Assembly: GCA_026393835.1 (NCBI GenBank)
Contig: JAPKZK010000119.1
Coordinates: 1-56,087, forward strand
DNA: 56,087 nucleotides
From: Candidatus Aminicenantota bacterium
GTDB lineage: Bacteria; Acidobacteriota; Aminicenantia; UBA2199
Direction of reading: 5' to 3'
This document shows, piece after piece, positions 9,181 through 32,703 of this stretch; the first letter of the stretch is position 1; every line of letters begins with the position of its first letter. A program made the position numbers and the translations under genes. The notes beneath the pieces are model-generated. The model saw only the letters and a list, made by a program, of their open reading frames with translations, did no database searches and was not told where the DNA came from.

Positions 9181-10587
9181 TTATTCATCGACTTCAAAGA
9201 CGGCGCTTATTTCGGCCCCCTGGGCGGCGTTTACTACCCTCCTGGCGTTTTTCGCCGGTAAGACGCGCACCATGGATGCCCCGTATTGGGAACCCAACAA
9301 CCAGACTCCCCAAACTGTATCATGGAATGCGCAGCCTTCTTCCCCTGAGAGGTACAAAAACCGTGGGGTTTCCACCAACTGCTGCACCAGGAAGGTCCTT
9401 TTCCGAAGGGTGTTATTAACGATGTATTCCCATTCTTTGCGGAATGTTGCCTGTCCGATACAGACCTGCTGCCCGCCCAACCCGAGGGACGGTTTTATAA
9501 CCAGCTTATCTTTATTGGCAATGAGAAAGCTCTCCATGTTAATCTTTTCACCTTTGTAGAGGATTTCGCCGGGGATTATTTTGCGGGTCCAGGGGATGTA
9601 TTTTTTGATGGTCTCTTTTTCCTCACCGGTAAATATATCGGAGTCCTGGTGTTCCGACAGCAGCGCCAGGTTTAATTTATTCGATAGTAAACCCGTCACG
9701 GGGCCGTTCAGTAAACGGATGTTCCCGTGGGTGAAGGCCCTCATTACTCCCGGGGGCATAATGCCGTGGCATAATTCGATCAGACCATGAACCCGGTGGC
9801 CGTTAAAGTAGACTTTATTATCGCTGTACCGGAGGTGTGTCATATCACATGTGAATAGATTTCCTGTCAAATCGTATCCGGCCAATTTCCCAGGGTATAA
9901 TTGTTTTAAATTTTCCAGGAAAGGATTTTTATCCCCAGGATTTTCAATATAGCCTTCCATTACCATGGCCACATTCAATTGGCGACTGGGGGCGCCCGCG
10001 GCAATCCCATCCGGCTCCACCAGGGGCGATGCAAACCGGATCATATGCTCCAGGAACAACCCGGGGTAATTTTCATTGTTTATTTTGACCTTGTATTCCT
10101 TTAAAAATTTATCTATCACCGGTGTATTTAAATAAAGCGACAGCCACTGGGAGTATTGCCAACCGATAGTGGAAGCGGAAACATTGAGTTCCAGGCATTT
10201 TATCCCGGTCGTTGACAAAATGAAATCCAACCTCCCCACTACGTTGGCCAGGTGGTGGTCGTTAATTCCTTCCAATTGGATATTTACTACCTCCGCGGGT
10301 TGTTCATAAAAGGCCGCGCCCCGGTTCGGATCGTTGGCAAAGAAACGGGCCGGGATGCTTTTAACCAGGTTAGCTACTTTTACACTGGCTTCCAGGAATA
10401 ACGCTTTGGTTTTCGAGTTTATAAAGGTCGGCCAGGCTTGCAATTTATACGAATCGCCGGTGGCTTTCATGCCCTCGAAACTAACACTTTTTAGGCTTTC
10501 CGGGTTCTTTTCGACAAATTCGAAAAAATCGATATTAACTTTCGCTAATTTCTCCAGGGTTGCTTTAAGTTCTCTTGTTATTTCCAT
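9181..10587 (-). CDS. Circularly permuted ATP-grasp-like enzyme in the NRPS operon
   Basis: 468-aa soluble protein between the two synthetases. The segment GRLDFILSTTG...CLELN (about 118-135) resembles the arginine/aspartate and ELN metal-binding region of glutathionylspermidine-synthase-like, circularly permuted ATP-grasp enzymes. KPSLGLGGQQVCIG (365-378) resembles their nucleotide-binding glycine-rich loop. The order (EIN-like motif before the Gly-rich loop) is what suggests permutation. Such enzymes join a carboxylate to an amine via acyl phosphate. Stop is 15 bp before the downstream NRPS ATG, and the ATG at 10587 follows the upstream NRPS stop by 8 bp, with the GGAG in the last NRPS codons acting as its ribosome site. 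The coupling implies a role in making or tailoring the peptide. Family match is by eye only. Confidence 0.7.
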   Translation of the reverse strand: MEITRELKATLEKLAKVNIDFFEFVEKNPESLKSVSFEGMKATGDSYKLQAWPTFINSKTKALFLEASVKVANLVKSIPARFFANDPNRGAAFYEQPAEVVNIQLEGINDHHLANVVGRLDFILSTTGIKCLELNVSASTIGWQYSQWLSLYLNTPVIDKFLKEYKVKINNENYPGLFLEHMIRFASPLVEPDGIAAGAPSRQLNVAMVMEGYIENPGDKNPFLENLKQLYPGKLAGYDLTGNLFTCDMTHLRYSDNKVYFNGHRVHGLIELCHGIMPPGVMRAFTHGNIRLLNGPVTGLLSNKLNLALLSEHQDSDIFTGEEKETIKKYIPWTRKIIPGEILYKGEKINMESFLIANKDKLVIKPSLGLGGQQVCIGQATFRKEWEYIVNNTLRKRTFLVQQLVETPRFLYLSGEEGCAFHDTVWGVWLLGSQYGASMVRVLPAKNARRVVNAAQGAEISAVFEVDE

Positions 10588-10595
10588 TTTTATGT

Positions 10596-26408
<15,813 letters not shown>

Positions 26409-26540
26409 ATTTTACCTCGAATATGAAGAAAATCAATATAAAATCGGTTAATCTACTGCTTTCGTGGTTCATCGGGAATTGGGCAGCAGTAAGATTCAAG
26501 AAGAGAATAACAGCCCATGGCATTAGTTTTAAGGTTTTAC

Positions 26541-26569
26541 ATAATACCTCCAAAAGGTAAAAAAGTCAA
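26541..26569 (-). promoter_or_regulatory. Predicted promoter of the NRPS operon
   Basis: On the minus strand TTGACT (26564-26569), 17-bp spacer, TATTAT (26541-26546). It would give a leader of about 125 nt before the GTG at 26408. It lies at the downstream edge of the PKS remnant. Confidence 0.6.
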
Positions 26570-26599
26570 GTTCATGGCTCCGTTCTCAAAAGATTCACC

Positions 26600-26894
26600 T
26601 TAACTTCTCAACTCCTCAATTTCTCTCCTGATATAGCTCCCACCTTTTTGAACAGCCAGGGTTTGCTCAAGATAATCGTCCACCGGTTGGACGGGGGTTT
26701 CCGACATCTTCGAGGCCGGTTTCACCCCCCTGGACGATTCCTCCCATCTTTCCTATGCCATTTTTCAATACGTTTTCCGCAAACCAATACCGTTGCCTTT
26801 CAAAGGGATGTGTCGGCAGCGATGGACGGCGCCCGGTTTGGGGAAACCGGTATTGCCTGTCCCCTATTGGTGTACTCAATATATCGGTGAGAAG
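26600..26894 (-). pseudogene. Remnant of a type I polyketide synthase (post-acyltransferase linker)
   Basis: A minus-strand frame contains RRPSLPTHPFERQRYW, the hallmark linker that follows acyltransferase domains in type I PKS proteins. No start, no AT or KS domain precedes it. The frame ends at a stop near 26667, while the +1 frame continues with a helical tail (PVDDYLEQTLAVQKGG) to a TAA at 26600-26602, suggesting a frameshift in the original C-terminus. It lies between the cyanophycinase gene and the NRPS promoter. The 5' border at about 26855-26870 carries half of the palindrome seen at 52666-52694. Confidence 0.65.
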
Positions 26895-26901
26895 GTTTAA
26901 A

Positions 26902-27963
26902 TCAATTCGGTTCCTGTATATCGTTGTCGATGACGCCGTTATTCACGTTAACGCTTTCCACGGAGCCGCCGGTCCCGGTCCAGGTGTTTAAATTAAACGT
27001 ATTGGCGCCGGATGGCAATCCATGTACCTTATAGACGGTAACGGCATCGGTCCAGTGCAAAGGAATACCGGACTGGCAGGTATTCGGGGTTGTGTCGGCC
27101 TGCATGAAAAAAGCATAGTCATTGTAACCGGCCCAACCGAAAATTTGGGCCTGTCCGTTTCCATCCACGCATACGGCGGCGCCTTCATCGCAGGCGATGG
27201 CCCTTGTATTAGCCACGGTGGTGAACCCGTCCACGATGTTCCTGGCCATAAAGGTAATGGTCCGGCCCATTCGGTCTCTTTCAGACCAATGGGTATCGGT
27301 AATGATCCCGGTAGTAAAAGGAACGATATTGAGGAAATCGGTTTGCCTGTTGGCCATGTATGAATGGTAAGGGTTCGCCAGGGCTTCGGAAGATATGACC
27401 GCCGAGCCGGCGGGGATATAATCGATCTGGGCTAAAACCGCCATGCCGGCGGATGTACCACCTACAGCCGCATGTTTGGTGGTGATGAGGTAATTGATGG
27501 CGCTTTCTACTTTGGTGCCTTTCCATAGGGTGTAATAGGAGGTCTGGTCGCCGCCGGCGATCCAGAGGGCTTCGGCGTTTTTGATGACGGTCTCGACATA
27601 GGTGGTATTGGCGAAAGACGCCTTGTTGATGACCAGTGTATGAACGGAATCAACCCCGCCGATGGTGTTGTAAATGTAATCCTGGTAACCGCTGGACTTA
27701 TCGGCCCGGACAACAACAAAATCTCCCCCGGCTGTTTTGGCGGTTAGCCATGCCATGGCTTCGTCGCATTCGGATGCGCCGCCCATATGTACTGTTGCGG
27801 GTTGATGGGCGGTGGTCACCCAGGCGGCATTGCCGGTGACATAAACTACCATTCCTTTCGGAACAGTTCCCGGGCTGGGTTCTGCGCCGAAGACAACAAA
27901 TGTACAGGCCATCAAAAGTAAAATGGCGAGTACATGAAAATTTTTTTTGTTTAAATGATTCAT
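26902..27963 (-). CDS. Exported cyanophycinase-like serine peptidase (family S51)
   Basis: 353 aa. Signal peptide at residues 1-27 (hydrophobic core LAILLLMACTFVVFG). S51 hallmarks: GGASE (61-65), LWIAGGDQ (133-140), nucleophile elbow GGTSAGM with Ser171, and the DTHWSERDRMGRT segment with the family His/Arg residues. Family members cleave cyanophycin (multi-Arg-poly-Asp) or act as exopeptidases on Asp-containing peptides. Here an exported version would act in the periplasm or outside on scavenged polymer. ATG at 27963 with AGGAGG four bases upstream. Own promoter with an upstream element shared with the M4 protease gene, so it is probably not part of the NRPS pathway despite the position. 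Confidence 0.9.
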   Translation of the reverse strand: MNHLNKKNFHVLAILLLMACTFVVFGAEPSPGTVPKGMVVYVTGNAAWVTTAHQPATVHMGGASECDEAMAWLTAKTAGGDFVVVRADKSSGYQDYIYNTIGGVDSVHTLVINKASFANTTYVETVIKNAEALWIAGGDQTSYYTLWKGTKVESAINYLITTKHAAVGGTSAGMAVLAQIDYIPAGSAVISSEALANPYHSYMANRQTDFLNIVPFTTGIITDTHWSERDRMGRTITFMARNIVDGFTTVANTRAIACDEGAAVCVDGNGQAQIFGWAGYNDYAFFMQADTTPNTCQSGIPLHWTDAVTVYKVHGLPSGANTFNLNTWTGTGGSVESVNVNNGVIDNDIQEPN

Positions 27964-28012
27964 GAATCCTCCTGTGGTTTTTACAGCTTAATATTTATCA
28001 AAACGGAAGATT

Positions 28013-28040
28013 AGTATATATTAAAAAATGAATCTGTCAA
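28013..28040 (-). promoter_or_regulatory. Promoter of the cyanophycinase gene
   Basis: Minus-strand TTGACA (28035-28040), 16-bp spacer, TATACT (28013-28018); predicted leader about 43 nt. The same GTGTATTGACA context occurs at the M4 protease promoter. Confidence 0.75.
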
Positions 28041-28100
28041 TACACCAAAAGTTGTATTTTGGGTTGTATTTTTTATTTTTTGGAACGTACAACTAAAGGT
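28041..28100 (-). promoter_or_regulatory. Conserved upstream element, copy 1
   Basis: Directly upstream of the -35 box. Conserved parts on the minus strand are CTTTAGTTGTACG, an A-rich middle, then AACCC plus AAAATACAACTTTTGGTGT. The second copy at 49825-49890 has the same blocks in the same order. ACAACT and AGTTGT are complementary half-sites, consistent with an operator. The element extends over the end of the decarboxylase gene. Confidence 0.6.
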
Positions 28101-29502
28101 GCATGGGGTATCTATCGCGAAATTTTTCCGCTTTCCTGGCGATGGTCAACCGGTTCCCGGATGCGGCGATATATGCGGGGATGGGTTTGATAAACCGCCA
28201 GGCGGTGCAAAATGTATAAGCCCCCTGGTTCAGTACGGCCAGGGTATCACCTTTTTGCAGTTCTTCTCCATAATAGGAATATCCCCATAAATCCGCCGGG
28301 TCGCAGAGGGACCCGTAAATAACTTGCCGGCGCATCTGCGTGGAAGGGTGTGTTATATTGACCATGGGCGCAAAGGAATACTCTGCAAATTTGTAATCGC
28401 CCAGCATGTTGATCCCGCCATCCACGATAGCGCAATTTTTTTTTATGGCCGTCACTGTTAATAAGATGGTGGTGGCATGTGTGGCAATAAACCGGCCGGG
28501 CTCGAAGTAAACCGCGATTTCGGGATTGAAAGGGAAAATATATTCTTGCAATGCCGAAGCAATGGCCCGGCCAAAGGTTTCCAACGGCTCCACGGGCGCG
28601 ACGCTGAAGGCATAAGGATCGAAATTCATGTCTTCGTATATTTTTAACTTACTACCGCGTCGGGTTCCCAGGATATCCAGCAGCATTCCTTTGTCCTCTC
28701 CTTTATTAATTATCCCCTGGTCTTCGGGATAAAACCCGCCGCCGATATCGAAAAATCGCAGGCTGCGCAGTTCCTCCAGGGGGAAATTTTCTCTAAGGAA
28801 AGAGCCGATCTTTTTGATGTTTTCCAGGTACTTCCTGGGGGTCTTGTTCCAACTGCAGTGGAAATGCAGGCCGGCCCAAAGGAGGTTCGGGCATTGGCCC
28901 ACAAGGCGCACGGCTTCTTTTAACTCTTCCAATGCGAAACCGAATTTCGACCAGGCGCCATCGGTTGAGGTCTCGGTGTTCAAACGGAAACCCACGGCCA
29001 GCGGACGGCTTGATTTCTTGTCACCCGCAAGGGTTTTTAAACGGTGTATTTCATCGAAATTATCGATGTTGACGATGACCCGTTTTCGCTCTTTCAGGGC
29101 GCATTTCAATTCTTCGACGCTTTTTCCCGGGCCGCTGAAGAGGATGCGTTCAAATCCCAGTTTAAGGGCCAATTGCAGCTCGAAAATCCCGGCCACATCG
29201 GCATGGTATCCTTCCTCTTTTAGGGTTTTCACCTGGAGCGGCAGGTCGTTGCATTTGAAAGCGTAAAAGAACTCGCTGCCGGGTATATAATGCCGCATGG
29301 TGTGGGAGAAGAATATCGCCCTTTCCCTTAACCGGTCTACGTCCAGGAGATATTGGGGCGTCCCGAACTTGCGGGCGCTTTCCAGCAGCACTTCCCGTTT
29401 CAATGAGTCGATGGCGTCTTTGAAATAGTCGGGGGTGGTATTTTGGATCTTTTCCCCGCAAATGTCTGTTAATTCTTGTTGGATGTGTTGTAAGTTATTC
29501 AT
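28093..29502 (-). CDS. Fold-type III PLP-dependent amino acid decarboxylase (DapDC/ODC family)
   Basis: About 469 aa. PLP lysine in FYAFKCN (near residue 83), HFHCSW, the phosphate loop FDIGGGFYPE, EPGRFIATHA, the CDPADL active-site cysteine/aspartate pair and the GAYTFC end motif match the diaminopimelate/ornithine/carboxynorspermidine decarboxylase family. The substrate cannot be read from sequence. Candidate starts are ATG 29511 (two bases from GGAGG, too close), TTG 29520 and ATG 29502 (11 bases); I chose 29502. It overlaps the 3' end of the upstream ATP-grasp gene, so the two are co-translated. Together they may make or ligate an unusual diamine or amino acid, possibly but not demonstrably for the NRPS. 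Confidence 0.85.
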   Translation of the reverse strand: MNNLQHIQQELTDICGEKIQNTTPDYFKDAIDSLKREVLLESARKFGTPQYLLDVDRLRERAIFFSHTMRHYIPGSEFFYAFKCNDLPLQVKTLKEEGYHADVAGIFELQLALKLGFERILFSGPGKSVEELKCALKERKRVIVNIDNFDEIHRLKTLAGDKKSSRPLAVGFRLNTETSTDGAWSKFGFALEELKEAVRLVGQCPNLLWAGLHFHCSWNKTPRKYLENIKKIGSFLRENFPLEELRSLRFFDIGGGFYPEDQGIINKGEDKGMLLDILGTRRGSKLKIYEDMNFDPYAFSVAPVEPLETFGRAIASALQEYIFPFNPEIAVYFEPGRFIATHATTILLTVTAIKKNCAIVDGGINMLGDYKFAEYSFAPMVNITHPSTQMRRQVIYGSLCDPADLWGYSYYGEELQKGDTLAVLNQGAYTFCTAWRFIKPIPAYIAASGNRLTIARKAEKFRDRYPMHL

Positions 29503-30904
29503 TTGTGTCATTTCCTCCAATCAAAAGCTTTGGGAAGTCCAGAAACCTTTTCTCGAAAAGGTTTCTGGCCGCCGGAGGCATTTTTGTAAGAGCCTCATTT
29601 AGAAAATCAGCCAGTTCCGGCAACTTTTCGCCATCGATGTTCTTCAATATCGCATAACCCCGTAACAGCGCGGAATGGTCCGTGACCGTATCGGCGGCCC
29701 CATTTCCCGTGTCTTCGTAAAAGTGAATATGCACGATATGGAGCGTTTGCTTTAGACTTTCCAGCGAGGAAGAATCGATGGTTTGAATTTTTTCTCCCGG
29801 TCGGGCATAAAGGTAAACCACGGCGCCGTTTTCCTGGGGGAAACGTATATCGATGGGCATGCCCAACCGTTGTTTGGCCATTAAAAACAATGACGTGTAC
29901 CCGTATATTTCGTACATCAGGTGGTTGAATGCGCTCAGGCCGGGGCGGATCGATGCTTCAAGCACGCTCCATTCCCGGCCCTGTACTTTTAAATCCACCA
30001 TGCACACGCCGGTTTGGCCGGTATCGATAGCAAGCGCCCGGGCAATACGCTCACAAAGTTCCTTAAGTTGCTGAAGGTCAATATTATATTGCCCCAATTC
30101 CATTTCATTCAATAGGTGATACCCTTTGAAATATCCGAAATAAGGGCCTTTGATTTTTCTCACAACCCGGACCACCTGCACAACCCCATCGCAGGTAACA
30201 AAATCGCAGCTCAATTCTTCCCCGTCGGTAAAAGCTTCCAGCAGGAATTGTCGCCTGGGATTCAAGACGACGGCTTGCCCATCGATAAAGACATGCTGTT
30301 TCCTGAACCGCGGGTCCCCTTTTATGTTGCGGACTGCTGCTTTGAGAATGTGGAAATTTTCTGTCAATTGTTCCATGTTTTCATTGCGGAATAGGTACTG
30401 GCTGCCGTTGCCGGATAAAACTTTCAATACATTGGGGAATCCGACCCGTTCGATGCCGGGATCATCAAGCCCCGAGAACAAGGCAAAGTCCCCGGTGAGC
30501 ACCCCGTGTTCTTTAAAAGCGGTCTTTAGTAAGTATTTATTGGAGGCAGTGGAACAGGTGCGGTCATGGTAAAAAGGGAGTTTGAAACGCCGGGCGATTC
30601 GTTTGGAGAGTTTAAATTGTTCTTCTTCATCGACGCCGATAATTCCTGTGAAGGTACGGCGGTTCGACTTTGCCCACGCCTCGATTTTCCGGACCAGGGC
30701 GGGGTGCGCTTTGAAATCATCAATAATATAGAATGGGACCTGCACCTGGTGAACGTTAAAAAAATCCGCCGGGCAGATGAGTAGGAGTCTGTTCAAGAGG
30801 TTGTTCTTTTCCATGCTTTTGAGAAAATGCAGGAGTTCGCTGTACCCAACCTCGTAGGCAGGGAATATTACCAGGCTTTTCGTGTTATTTCGATGGTTTA
30901 TCAT
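29495..30904 (-). CDS. ATP-grasp carboxylate-amine ligase
   Basis: 469-aa soluble protein. The ATP-grasp region includes the NVLKVLSGNGSQYLF loop (around residues 158-172), LLEAFTDGEELSCDF (beta strand with conserved Glu) and the metal-binding WSVLEASIRPGLSAF segment, equivalent to the EINPR box. Such enzymes couple a carboxylate with an amine, thiol or amino acid using ATP. ATG at 30904 is close behind AGGAAG. The 67-bp gap upstream carries GCGTCCCTTCGCG-type repeats and no clear promoter, so it may be read through from the ATPase/nuclease pair. Its C-terminal 20 or so residues are encoded by a hairpin repeat (29539-29568), so the original end may have been replaced. Confidence 0.8.
   Translation of the reverse strand: MINHRNNTKSLVIFPAYEVGYSELLHFLKSMEKNNLLNRLLLICPADFFNVHQVQVPFYIIDDFKAHPALVRKIEAWAKSNRRTFTGIIGVDEEEQFKLSKRIARRFKLPFYHDRTCSTASNKYLLKTAFKEHGVLTGDFALFSGLDDPGIERVGFPNVLKVLSGNGSQYLFRNENMEQLTENFHILKAAVRNIKGDPRFRKQHVFIDGQAVVLNPRRQFLLEAFTDGEELSCDFVTCDGVVQVVRVVRKIKGPYFGYFKGYHLLNEMELGQYNIDLQQLKELCERIARALAIDTGQTGVCMVDLKVQGREWSVLEASIRPGLSAFNHLMYEIYGYTSLFLMAKQRLGMPIDIRFPQENGAVVYLYARPGEKIQTIDSSSLESLKQTLHIVHIHFYEDTGNGAADTVTDHSALLRGYAILKNIDGEKLPELADFLNEALTKMPPAARNLFEKRFLDFPKLLIGGNDTNE
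29539..29568. repeat. Perfect hairpin repeat within the 3' end of the ATP-grasp gene
   Basis: CCAGAAACCTTTT, loop CTCG, then the exact reverse complement (13+4+13). It is read in frame as ARNLFEKRFLDF. The structure is typical of intergenic REP-like hairpins. Confidence 0.8.
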
Positions 30905-30971
30905 CTTCCTATTATTTTCTTCGCGTCCCTTCGCGTTCTTAGCGGCTCAAAAAAAGGCAGCAAAGATTGTT

Positions 30972-31520
30972 TTACGAATCGAAGGAAAGTAAGCCTTTAA
31001 AAATTTTCATTTTTTCTGCTTGCCTTGCTGAAATTATTTTAAAAGTCAAGATATTCTCATATAACTGTTTATAGCCTCTAAACCTATCTTTTAGTTTGTC
31101 GCTGATAGGGCTAAGATGCGGTTCAAGGGATTTGTCGCATTTGAGCAAATGAAATATTTTTATTTTACATTTGCGCTGTACATGAATGGGGAGACACGAT
31201 TTTATTTCCCGGCCGCCAATATTGTCAAGCCAAACTGCACTTAACATCAAGATGACGTCTATTGATTTTTTCCACAGATTCTCAATAAGCACATGAGATT
31301 CATCCTTTTTGACTATCCGGTCGGGATTCGATGTATAGTCTTTTATTTCCAGTAAATATAAGCATTCTTCATCATCATTCCACCATCCGAAATCGATCTC
31401 TTTTATATTTGACCCGGATATGTTTCGGTAGCCCTCACAATTTTCAAAACGGAAATGGGAATAAGCGCTTAAATCGACATTTACCGCGCTTTCCTTATAT
31501 ATATTTCCAGTCGTGTTCAT
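30972..31520 (-). CDS. Putative PD-(D/E)XK nuclease-like partner of an ATPase
   Basis: 182 aa. KEIDF (Asp43) followed by CLYLLEIKDY (Glu58-x-Lys60) fits the D...ExK catalytic signature of PD-(D/E)XK nucleases with hydrophobic strands around it. No membrane segment. It starts 2 bp after the stop of the upstream ATPase, so the two form one translational unit. The arrangement ATPase then small nuclease recalls two-gene phage-defence modules such as Septu, but the nuclease type differs and I do not recognise a named system. Function is inference from motif and context. Confidence 0.65.
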   Translation of the reverse strand: MNTTGNIYKESAVNVDLSAYSHFRFENCEGYRNISGSNIKEIDFGWWNDDEECLYLLEIKDYTSNPDRIVKKDESHVLIENLWKKSIDVILMLSAVWLDNIGGREIKSCLPIHVQRKCKIKIFHLLKCDKSLEPHLSPISDKLKDRFRGYKQLYENILTFKIISARQAEKMKIFKGLLSFDS

Positions 31521-31522
31521 TA

Positions 31523-32587
31523 TTAATCGATGGCAATATCTTGATCGAAGAGTTCAAGGGCAACATCCACGATCGGGTTATCCGGCATTCCTTTTTGCAA
31601 ATCCGAAAATTCGGCGGTAATTACCCCATCGCTATTTCTCAACGAACAACACTGGACTTCAGTTTTGTTTTCCCTGGCTTTCAGTTCCAACTGCTTTAAT
31701 AAAAAGTAATTGTGAGTGCTGATAAACACCTGGATTCCACTGCTTGCGAAGTCGTAAATCATATTTCCTAAAACCTGGATTGCTTTGGGATGAAGTTCGG
31801 CTTCCGGCTCATCTAAAAACAAAACAGTACCCTGATGCAATTCCCTGTTATTTATCAAGGTGATATAAATACCGATCCTTTTAATGCCCTCTGCCGTCAT
31901 GGACATGGAATAATTTTCATTTCCTTTTCGCGAAAAAATAAATTTTTCATCGCCCTTTGTTTGATAAATCCTTCCATTCATCAATTTATCAAGGCTTCGG
32001 ATAACCTCCGGCATATTGGCTCCCTGTCTTCCCTGGATCGTGGGTTTTTGGAGCAGTTTTATCAGATCGATATATGTATCGTCGAAGCCGTACATCCATT
32101 TTTCTTCGGTTCGGGTGGACTGGATCGCGTCGAATGCGGTTAAAACTTCTTTGGGAGGGATAAAAATCGAATTAAAGTTTTTTTCCCGGCAGGGTTCGAT
32201 AAAGGTATTTGTGTCCTTAATAATTCTTTTGGCATCCCGGGAAAATTGAAATTGAATGGATTGTTTATTTTCAGAGTCTGAAAAATACACGATTTCCACT
32301 TCCAGTTTACTCTTATTTTTTTTGGAAACAAGATCGCCGATGCCGTTGGAACGTGGTTGAAAGGTATCGAAGATTTTGTCCGCCAGCGTTTCATTGAAAG
32401 GTTTATCCCGGTTGTTTTCTTTGTCGGTAGTAAACTTGCTCCAGGCCCTGGAAGTGCTGTATAAAAGTTTTAGAAGGTTAGTTTTCCCGGTATCGTTTTC
32501 CCCGATAATAATGTTGAGTTTACCGGTCTTCTCCCACTTGAATTCCTTGAAATGGACAAAATTTTTAATATGTATCTTAGAAATCAT
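31523..32587 (-). CDS. AAA/OLD-like ATP-binding protein (AAA_21/AAA_15 type)
   Basis: 354 aa. Walker A GENDTGKTN (29-37) next to a FVHFKEF loop typical of RecF/SMC-like ATPases, MTAEGIKRIG as ABC-type signature region, Walker B VLFLDEPEAELHP and the switch histidine in STHNYFLL. There is no TOPRIM domain at the C-terminus, unlike OLD nucleases, so the nuclease function is probably supplied by the adjacent 182-aa protein. ATG at 32587 with an AGG-containing site. Own promoter just upstream. Possible role: sensor ATPase of an abortive-infection type defence pair. Confidence 0.85.
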   Translation of the reverse strand: MISKIHIKNFVHFKEFKWEKTGKLNIIIGENDTGKTNLLKLLYSTSRAWSKFTTDKENNRDKPFNETLADKIFDTFQPRSNGIGDLVSKKNKSKLEVEIVYFSDSENKQSIQFQFSRDAKRIIKDTNTFIEPCREKNFNSIFIPPKEVLTAFDAIQSTRTEEKWMYGFDDTYIDLIKLLQKPTIQGRQGANMPEVIRSLDKLMNGRIYQTKGDEKFIFSRKGNENYSMSMTAEGIKRIGIYITLINNRELHQGTVLFLDEPEAELHPKAIQVLGNMIYDFASSGIQVFISTHNYFLLKQLELKARENKTEVQCCSLRNSDGVITAEFSDLQKGMPDNPIVDVALELFDQDIAID

Positions 32588-32652
32588 TATCCTGCCTTAC
32601 GCCGATGATAAATCAAACTACCGGTAATAATTCTATCTTTCTGCATGAAAGA

Positions 32653-32681
32653 AGTATACAGCAAAATGTCATTTGATGCAA
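32653..32681 (-). promoter_or_regulatory. Promoter of the ATPase/nuclease pair
   Basis: Minus-strand TTGCAT (32676-32681), 17-bp spacer, TATACT (32653-32658), about 65 bp before the ATG at 32587. Confidence 0.6.
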
Positions 32682-32703
32682 TAAGCCTAAATGGGACAAA
32701 TAT

